Below are positions 16,001 through 20,465 of a stretch of DNA of 20,465 bases, in pieces. Below the pieces are notes generated by a model. That model was not told the DNA's origin. It ran no database searches and saw only the letters and a list, made by a program, of their open reading frames with translations. The first letter of the stretch is position 1, and the number at the start of each line of letters is the position of its first letter. The translations under genes were made by a program, and so were the position numbers. This DNA is from a virus. The stretch is taken from positions 1 to 20,465 of the IMG/VR virus record IMGVR_UViG_3300042503_000377; one strand, 5' to 3'.

Positions 16001-18941
16001 CCGCAAGGCGCTGGAGGCTATGCCATCCAAGGGCGTACCTGCATCATTCCGTGAGTCCGTGAGCAACGTCTGGCGCTACATCAAGGCTGTCATGGCCCGC
16101 ATGCTGAACAAGCCAAACACAGTGGCTGCAGATGTGCTCGACACAAGCCTTGCCCTGCTCGAAAAAGCCAGCAAAGAAGCACGCGTGCCAAACACAGGCA
16201 ACGTACTCGAAGCCGCTGTGCAGACCAGCAAGCCTGTCAGCAACGAGAAAGCTGCTGCAGCTCTGGGCGTCCCTGTCGTGGATTACACCCGCTGGGAAGA
16301 GAAGAACCTCGTCAACGTATTTAGCTTTCAGCGTCTGTTTGAGGCTGTCGGCTGGAGCGAAGAAGGCATGGTCGGCAAGGGTGTTGAGAAGCTGGCTGGG
16401 TGGGCTCGTGAGACAGCAAAGAAGTACCCCAGCGCAGAGATTGTTGCTGGCCTGCTGAACTCACGGTACAACGTCACACGCGATGTCTCCAACATCCAAG
16501 ACAACTACAAGTTCGACAAGAACGTCGGCTACCAAGTCGCTGAGCGTATTGCCAACTACATCACCAGCCAGCCAGCTGCGCAAGTCAACGCTGTGTTCGA
16601 TTATCTCGACGGCAACAAACGCGCACTGGATGGTGTCAATGACGGCGGTAAGCTCAAGGGCTTGGCTGACAACATGAAGAAGTGGTTCGACATCTACGTG
16701 GCTGAGTTGTCGCCTGTCGAGCAGAAATTCTTCAACACACGCAAGTTCTCCGAGAACCTGCTGTTCCCGTCGCGCACCGAAGAGATCGCCCGCAACCAGT
16801 TTGGCCTCGGCAAGATCAATGCTGTACTCGGCAAGAAGTCTGTCTCCGAAAAAGAAATCGACGAGAACTGGTTCACCAAAACCGCAGACGGCGATGTCGT
16901 TCTGGACGGCGACTTCTACCAAGTGTTTAAGACCGCCAACACTGTCAAAGGCACGCCTGAGTCTGCTGGCTTTATGTCGGCTGCTAAGTTCAAGGAACTC
17001 GGCGAGAAAGACCCTATGGGTTTTGCTGTCGACACTACGCGCAAGTGGGTCAACGAGAAAGGCGATGTGGATAAGGGCGAGTTTAAGTTCACTACGAACA
17101 CGACGGCTAAAGAGAAGATCGCAGACGAAAAAGCTGACGATCTGGCAAACGCTCTGCGCAACACCATGGCTGCGCTGGCCAACAACTACGCCAGCAAGAA
17201 CTTCATCAGTGCCATGGCCAAGATGGGCAGCGAAGACAGCCCCTACCCACGTGTTGCCTACGACAACGTAGCGCAGATCAACGAAGAGTATGGCACCAAG
17301 CTGCAAGAGGGCGACGACCGCATTCTGAGCGTGTCGGAAGAAATGTCGCGTTCTGAGAAGACACGTGACCTGTACCGCATGTCTGGCACTTGGGTGCAGC
17401 TGCCGAAGTCTGATGTGTACGGTGATCTCGCTGGCAAGTATCTGCCGGGTCCAGTGTGGAACTCGATGATCGACATGTACTCGCGCCAGCCAGTCATTGA
17501 AATCCGCGCAGTCAACAGCACGATGCGCTGGTTCAAGAAGACAAAGACCACGCTGAACCCCGGCACACACGTCACCAACGCGGCCTCGAACATTACCATG
17601 GCGATGATGCACGACATCTCGTTCAAGACAATGCGCGATGCCACCAAGTTGTTGTACCGCTACGAGTTCAGCCCCAAATCGCTGACTGTGCAAGAGCGCA
17701 CCATGGTCGAGCAGTTTATCAACTCTGGCGCGATGCTGGGCGACTTCTCCAGCACAGAAGTCAAAGAAGCCTTGTACCAAGCGCAAGAGAACAACCTGCG
17801 CAACGGCAACGACGACTCCCTGCTGACACGTGTCGCGGGCTACCTCGGCATCGAGAAGTCCAAAGCTGAGTTCATCGACAAGTACGTCAAGAAGGGTGCC
17901 AAGGGTGCATTGACAGCCGATGAGGTGATGACGCAAATCTACGCCTTTGAAGACAACGCGTTCCGCATGGCAGCGTTTATGAAGAGCGTTGGCCAAGAGC
18001 AGCTCAAGGCTAACGCCAAGGCACCGACTGACGCTATGTTCCGCACTGCTGGACAGTTCGCCTTGAAGGCGTTCGGCGACTACGACATCGACTCCAAGGC
18101 TGTGAAGGCACTGCGCCAGACAGTGATGCCGTTCATCTCGTGGGGTTACGCCATGGGTCCAATGATTGGCCGTATGGTGCTGATGCAGCCATGGAAGATC
18201 GCAAACATCTTGATGGCGTACTACCTGCTGGAAGCTGCGATGAGTGGCGCTTCCGATGGCGACGACGAAGAGATTCGCAAGTCAGGGCCAGAGACTATCC
18301 GCGAGCGTATGTTCTTCGGCTCGGTTGGCCCATACATGCACGTCCGCATCCCGTTCATGGGCGATGCCGAGAACCCTGTGTACTACAAGCTCGGAGACTA
18401 CTTCCCTGTCGCGTCGATGACTAAAGGGTTGCCGAATGGGTTTATGGGCCAGTCATGGTTCCCAAGCATGATCACCCCCAGCGGACCGTTCGTGTCTGTG
18501 ATTGCCAGCACTGTGCTCGGCGTAGACACATTCACAGGCAAGTCCATCCACCAGCCGACTGACACAGGCTGGGAAAAGCTGTGGAACTCCACCAAGTCTG
18601 GGTATGACATCTTCACGCCACCTGCGATCAGCAGCAGACAGATCAGCCGCGCCACCGACTTCTTCGAGGGCAAAGAAGGCATCACAGGCGCTCCGCCTTC
18701 CGGCTTAGTGCTGGCCCGTTCTTTCGGCCTCAAGTTGTATGATTACAACGTAACAGAAGAGGAAGCCAAACAAGAGCTTAACGCTGAGCGCGTACAGCGT
18801 GAGTTCAAAGCTGCAATGACCAAGGCCAAGCGCGACGAGTACCGCAAGGGCTACCCAGACTATGAGGCTCTGGATAAAGAGCTCGAAGACCTGCAAGAAC
18901 GCATGGAAAAAGAGATGGCTAAAAAACGTGGAGAAGAATGA
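13098..18941 (+). CDS. Giant virion protein with zincin-like HExxH site and LPD38-like region
   Basis: 1947 aa from ATG 13098; a longer frame from 13032 has no support, and GGAG lies nine bases upstream of this ATG. Residues 1-50 form a small helical module. Residues about 110-145 and 270-290 are Gly/Ala/Leu-rich and could cross or disturb a membrane, with a PGTEVAQDVGSSLVE helix between them. Residues about 474-594 are a Pro/Ala linker. Residues about 835-1000 form a metallopeptidase-like domain: HEALH at 894-898, with Glu957 in LELVSYG as a possible third zinc ligand. From about 1450 to 1880 runs a region resembling polyvalent-protein domain LPD38 (NSTMRWFKKTKTTLNPGTHVTN). A charged coiled coil ends the protein. 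Such giants are packed in podovirus heads and enter the cell first. The protease may cut peptidoglycan, virion or host proteins. Confidence 0.8.
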   Translation: MAIYTLEDLRNAVPQDMKGLADDALVRDYSQRIGKSFEETADYLGLKARGTAAEMGRQALGGAVVDLPKMVGQGLQYTGIAPEFGREMAASAEARAPEYVPDMRGRGLLGQAGVLGARGLAPVAATLPLAFVPGGQVAAPLAAATLFGTSSAQETYDKLISQGATEQDAIDAARRVGMIQGPLEGVATAVGLRAARPLATALGAAPKTTAGIAGALTETAVAKPFAKGMATNLVVQPGTEVAQDVGSSLVERAYGAAPEDLGEMAKQSALGGFGLTLLLSPLGLGGAVSRSRNAERLTQALYGEDTAPEVREAARLEVMEAARQQGVPEQNTEEWLQRQLREEAANIADTQLKEEETLAAAQETPFADIAYALSDPELSAVMSEPDRVKLFGTLETLQATDTPAEQRDALLADANETIGRYVAALQEPGAETDLTQPFGLQRQSALTTAQPVQELNLAGGLTQVQTNIPDSLAGYQAPAPAGREMPRTQAPAPVEGVEGIEAVRPGVFQVAQPLQQVGTFVGPRPAPAAPVTPLGAPTAVAAALPAAQPAAGVSSTTTTTGAPSGTQAPQAVKAKTQRTKAPAAPAAAAVVEEEDKPLAKLLQDVDSVDVGNPLPASVRGAETVKAPGRTSLSTEMLKKVRDALLRPSGKVGKGAGEAEQRIVDALRNFAGAYKTYSDQGGQAVSRRNKLPKSKAAADFAETQASGIEVQAANVQAALAELGQAVGGNAKDIEAVVRLVKDMVQGKIVAPGKTRAEVIQAGQKLDTMLSQAWAAAKRETFMRETTDLADVRGGVVRVAKEQQGEVSPLQKAATEGVANPRGKGERQFGLQAVLQYIRNSGTPFERMLAATLRDVISDQMNDVKLEFITEGDPRFDPKTNTVYLRANESPEVALHEALHAALQSFIYKNPKDPMVMQLKRSLKAVVGYKGELTGKAKEVQDLLKKLVADKNELDAVLELVSYGTTLNDFRKALEAMPSKGVPASFRESVSNVWRYIKAVMARMLNKPNTVAADVLDTSLALLEKASKEARVPNTGNVLEAAVQTSKPVSNEKAAAALGVPVVDYTRWEEKNLVNVFSFQRLFEAVGWSEEGMVGKGVEKLAGWARETAKKYPSAEIVAGLLNSRYNVTRDVSNIQDNYKFDKNVGYQVAERIANYITSQPAAQVNAVFDYLDGNKRALDGVNDGGKLKGLADNMKKWFDIYVAELSPVEQKFFNTRKFSENLLFPSRTEEIARNQFGLGKINAVLGKKSVSEKEIDENWFTKTADGDVVLDGDFYQVFKTANTVKGTPESAGFMSAAKFKELGEKDPMGFAVDTTRKWVNEKGDVDKGEFKFTTNTTAKEKIADEKADDLANALRNTMAALANNYASKNFISAMAKMGSEDSPYPRVAYDNVAQINEEYGTKLQEGDDRILSVSEEMSRSEKTRDLYRMSGTWVQLPKSDVYGDLAGKYLPGPVWNSMIDMYSRQPVIEIRAVNSTMRWFKKTKTTLNPGTHVTNAASNITMAMMHDISFKTMRDATKLLYRYEFSPKSLTVQERTMVEQFINSGAMLGDFSSTEVKEALYQAQENNLRNGNDDSLLTRVAGYLGIEKSKAEFIDKYVKKGAKGALTADEVMTQIYAFEDNAFRMAAFMKSVGQEQLKANAKAPTDAMFRTAGQFALKAFGDYDIDSKAVKALRQTVMPFISWGYAMGPMIGRMVLMQPWKIANILMAYYLLEAAMSGASDGDDEEIRKSGPETIRERMFFGSVGPYMHVRIPFMGDAENPVYYKLGDYFPVASMTKGLPNGFMGQSWFPSMITPSGPFVSVIASTVLGVDTFTGKSIHQPTDTGWEKLWNSTKSGYDIFTPPAISSRQISRATDFFEGKEGITGAPPSGLVLARSFGLKLYDYNVTEEEAKQELNAERVQREFKAAMTKAKRDEYRKGYPDYEALDKELEDLQERMEKEMAKKRGEE

Positions 18942-19195
18942 TGGCAAAGACACCTGCATGGACACGCAAAGAAGGCAAAGACCCCAAGGGCGGGCTCAAC
19001 GCCAAGGGGCGTGCCTCCTACAACAAAGCCAACCCCGGCAAGCCGGGGCTTAAGGCCCCTCAACCCGAAGGTGGCCCACGACGTGACTCGTTCTGCGCTC
19101 GTATGGAGGGCATGAAAGAGAAGCTGACCAGTGAAAAAACTGCCAAAGACCCCAACAGCCGCATCAACAAGTCGTTGCGTGCGTGGAAATGTTAA
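18938..19195 (+). CDS. Small basic DUF6321-like protein
   Basis: 85 aa, very rich in Lys, Arg, Gly and Pro. WTRKEGKDPKGGLNAKGRASYNK and then GGPRRDSFCARM followed by SLRAWKC at the end match a small protein family of unknown function that is widespread in phages (DUF6321). Two start codons stand side by side, ATG 18938 in the upstream stop and ATG 18941. The GGAG at 18930-18933 is better spaced for the second, so the true product may be one residue shorter. Two Cys (residues 53 and 85) and the many basic residues would allow DNA or RNA binding, but this is not established. Confidence 0.8.
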   Translation: MMAKTPAWTRKEGKDPKGGLNAKGRASYNKANPGKPGLKAPQPEGGPRRDSFCARMEGMKEKLTSEKTAKDPNSRINKSLRAWKC

Positions 19196-19214
19196 CCCCT
19201 AACTGGAGATTCCC

Positions 19215-19352
19215 ATGATGTATGGCAAAAAGATGATGGCCCCGGCCAAGCCAGCAGGTAAAAAATCTGCTCCCTTCAAACCTTGCAAGGGCTGCCCAAG
19301 CCCAGCCAAGTGCGCTAAGGCTGGCGTTTGCGCCGCCAAAGCCAAGAAGTAA
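19215..19352 (+). CDS. 45-aa Lys-rich protein with four cysteines
   Basis: A very short frame starting with a double ATG (19215 and 19218), with GGAG seven bases upstream. The product is highly basic (about a quarter Lys) and its C-terminal half carries Cys24, Cys27, Cys33 and Cys39, spacing CxxC-x5-C-x5-C, which could bind one zinc ion as a mini-knuckle. Small Lys/Cys proteins of this look occur at the same place in other phage genomes. The good ribosome site and the taATG overlap with the next gene support it as real. Function unknown; nucleic-acid binding is plausible. Confidence 0.7.
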   Translation: MMYGKKMMAPAKPAGKKSAPFKPCKGCPSPAKCAKAGVCAAKAKK

Positions 19353-19504
19353 TGCCAAGCACCAGCGAAAAGCAAGCCCGCACTATGCGGGCTGCTGCAC
19401 ATGACCCAGCCTTCGCCAAGAAGCTGGGTATCCCCAAGAAGGTGGCCAAGGAGTACGTGGCCGCTGACAAGGCCAAGGGTGTGAAGCCCAAGGCCAAGAA
19501 GTAA
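19352..19504 (+). CDS. 50-aa basic phage protein of unknown function
   Basis: The ATG at 19352 shares its A with the preceding stop TAA, so translation is probably coupled. The product, with MPSTSEKQARTM and then HDPAFAKKLGIPKKVAKEY, resembles a family of very small phage proteins that begin MPS-x-S-x-K-Q and contain an FAKK-x-GIP core. It is basic and probably helical, with no Cys. Its stop at 19502-19504 directly abuts the stop of the opposing gene. Confidence 0.7.
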   Translation: MPSTSEKQARTMRAAAHDPAFAKKLGIPKKVAKEYVAADKAKGVKPKAKK

Positions 19505-19511
19505 TCACTTC
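19498..19511 (+). terminator. Small hairpin across the convergent stop codons
   Basis: GAAGT-AATC-ACTTC forms a perfect five-pair stem with a four-base loop centred on the two abutting stop codons. It reads the same from both sides, so it could slow both operons, but the stem is short and AT-rich and lacks a T-tract, so real termination is doubtful. Confidence 0.22.
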
Positions 19512-19756
19512 ATCCGGGCCGACTTGGTCCGGGCAAAGGAGCGGTTTTCGGACTTGGGCACTGCACGCAGGTTGCCTGATCCGTTGCCGCCGCCTTTGGC
19601 AATAGGCGTCTTGTGATCGACGTCCTTGCCGTCACCCTTGGACACCACACCCTTCTTCTCCATCTGGGAACGGGCAGCGTTGCGCTTCGCACGGTTGGCG
19701 ATTTGCTCTGGCTTGCCTTGGTAGTTGGCATATTCCTGTTTGTAGTTGCGTGGCAT
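19505..19756 (-). CDS. Small HNH-like endonuclease
   Basis: 83 aa. The core DVDHKTPIAKGGGNG (residues 45-59), then GNLRAVPKSENRS, fits a short HNH nuclease: Asp47-His48 for catalysis, Asn62 in the middle position and Asn71 near the last one. No zinc-binding CxxC pairs are present. The N-terminal 45 residues are basic and helical. Stand-alone HNH proteins of this kind are common in phages, where some help terminase at packaging and others act as homing nucleases. It is the last gene of the opposing operon, with GAGGA upstream of the start. Whether it is active cannot be told from the sequence. Confidence 0.75.
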   Translation of the reverse strand: MPRNYKQEYANYQGKPEQIANRAKRNAARSQMEKKGVVSKGDGKDVDHKTPIAKGGGNGSGNLRAVPKSENRSFARTKSARMK

Positions 19757-19765
19757 GGTTGTTCC

Positions 19766-20191
19766 TCAGTAAAGGTTGTTCAGCACTGGAGGGCGGTAGT
19801 TCGGCCCTTTCGCTATTTTCCCATGTTCGTTGAACACAGGGTTGCCGTTCTCGTCGTACTTTGACCAGTTGCTGCGGTTCACGGCATCGACCCCATCGGT
19901 CATCTTCATACCAGCGCAGTGGCCAACACCGACAGACGTGACGATCTGATCGGCCAGCGAGTCCAGCATCTCTTTGCGGTCGTGAATGACCACGTTCTCC
20001 TGCCCGCTCTTGAGTCGGTCAGCCAGCAGCTTGAGCTCGTAGCGCAGATTATTCCACCCGCCGTTGAACTGCACGCAGTCCAGCATCTCTACGAACTCTT
20101 CCACGTGGCATCCCAGCTGAATGTCCAGTTCCCGGGCGGTGGGGTCAGGACGACCCCTACGGTGCCACAACTCGATCGAATCAATACTCAT
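19766..20191 (-). CDS. MazG / PRA-PH-like nucleotide pyrophosphohydrolase
   Basis: 141 aa. A helical all-alpha NTP pyrophosphohydrolase pattern is visible: EEFVE (residues 31-35) as the EExxE motif and EMLD (74-77) as the ExxD motif, with Asp81 after it, which would hold Mg2+. The C-terminal VNRSNWSKYDENG ... GKIAKGPNYRPP (residues 104-125) is typical of phage members near the phosphoribosyl-ATP pyrophosphohydrolase group. The spacing between the two motifs is longer than in classic MazG. Proposed roles include hydrolysing NTPs or alarmones during infection. The start overlaps the stop of the gene before it in the operon (ATGA on the minus strand). Confidence 0.82.
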   Translation of the reverse strand: MSIDSIELWHRRGRPDPTARELDIQLGCHVEEFVEMLDCVQFNGGWNNLRYELKLLADRLKSGQENVVIHDRKEMLDSLADQIVTSVGVGHCAGMKMTDGVDAVNRSNWSKYDENGNPVFNEHGKIAKGPNYRPPVLNNLY

Positions 20192-20457
20192 GCAACTGCT
20201 CCTAATACTGCAAGGGCGATCTTACTCTGTGCGCGGGCTGTGGTGCCCGTCAGGCTGTCTACGAACCGTGGGTGGTTCAGGTTCACGATCATGCACTGCA
20301 TCTGGCCCGGGGCGTGCTTGGGGCAGCCCTTGAACATCGTGACGCGGTCACGGCGGCGCAGCAATGCGTTCTCGTTCTCCAGCTCCCGCTCGATGCGGTC
20401 CAAGCCATCACGCTTGATCTTGAGCCATGAGCGCAGCTTCTCAGCGTTGATCGCCAC
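20188..20457 (-). CDS. Hypothetical protein, GTG start
   Basis: 89 aa. It starts at GTG (20457-20455) with GGAG at 20465-20462 on the coding strand, at the very edge of the window. The N-terminal 40 residues form a charged helix (KLRSWLKIKRDGLDRIERELENENALLRRR, residues about 7-36) of coiled-coil type. Two cysteines follow in KGCPKHAPGQMQC. The C-terminus is Ala/Leu-rich. No family was recognised. Its ATGA junction with the MazG-like gene shows that both belong to one operon entering from the right. Confidence 0.65.
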   Translation of the reverse strand: MAINAEKLRSWLKIKRDGLDRIERELENENALLRRRDRVTMFKGCPKHAPGQMQCMIVNLNHPRFVDSLTGTTARAQSKIALAVLGAVA

Positions 20458-20465
20458 TTGGCTCC

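Noticed and set aside
16461-17996. Long minus-strand frame of 511 codons
   Set aside because: Also a mirror of the giant virion gene; the plus-strand frame carries the LPD38-like region here, and the minus-strand product has no recognisable motif.
1-20465. tRNA genes, CRISPR array, insertion sequence, integrase or attachment site
   Set aside because: No cloverleaf-like sequence, regularly spaced repeats, transposase or recombinase motifs were recognised by reading; a dedicated tRNA or repeat search was not possible.

Overview
The window is a stretch of a tailed double-stranded DNA bacteriophage genome. It holds most of the late region (receptor-binding proteins, lysis, tail and DNA-ejection genes) and, at the right edge, the end of an opposing operon. 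The host is Gram-negative, because the lysis cassette encodes a nested Rz/Rz1 spanin pair, and the outer-membrane lipoprotein Rz1 is used only against such hosts. The giant ejection-type virion proteins and the absence of a tape-measure or contractile-tail module suggest a podovirus-like short-tailed phage. GC-rich, alanine-heavy coding fits a proteobacterial host, perhaps an aquatic betaproteobacterium, but that last step is a guess.

Layout. At 27-677 lies a short tail fibre with a C-terminal S74 auto-processing chaperone. At 680-3260 is a dense lysis cassette: a one-TM protein with a charged helical tail, a 32-aa membrane micro-protein, a C-tail-anchored protein, a small lipoprotein, a two-TM protein that starts at TTG, Rz with Rz1 embedded in another frame, and a GH19 chitinase-like endolysin. 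The 60-bp gap at 3261-3320 carries the best sigma70-like promoter seen here. At 3321-7230 is a receptor-binding island with lower GC: a fibre adaptor that ends where an S74 domain would normally begin, a 507-aa protein with about 50-residue beta-propeller-like repeats, a 133-aa accessory protein, and three consecutive cupin-like proteins. At 7249-9452 are a conserved tail or nozzle-type structural protein and a 64-aa companion. At 9472-10350 is a cupin-SET fusion, a predicted protein-lysine methyltransferase. At 10353-18941 are three large ejection-type virion proteins, the last 1947 aa long with an HExxH zincin-like site and an LPD38-like C-terminal region. At 18938-19504 are three very small basic proteins. 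At 19505-20457 on the minus strand are an HNH-like nuclease, a MazG-like pyrophosphohydrolase and an unknown protein, converging on the late operon with no bases between the stop codons.

How the genes work together. From 27 to 19504 everything reads on the plus strand with 1-4 bp overlaps or very short gaps, as expected of one late transcription unit for building the tail, packing ejection proteins and lysing the host. The least explained part is the set of four cupin-like domains in two motif subtypes, one fused to a SET domain, spread through the receptor-binding and tail block. They may modify, fold or cap virion proteins, but this is inference. No tRNA, CRISPR array, insertion sequence, integrase or attachment site was recognised, and there is no gene-free stretch over 300 bases.
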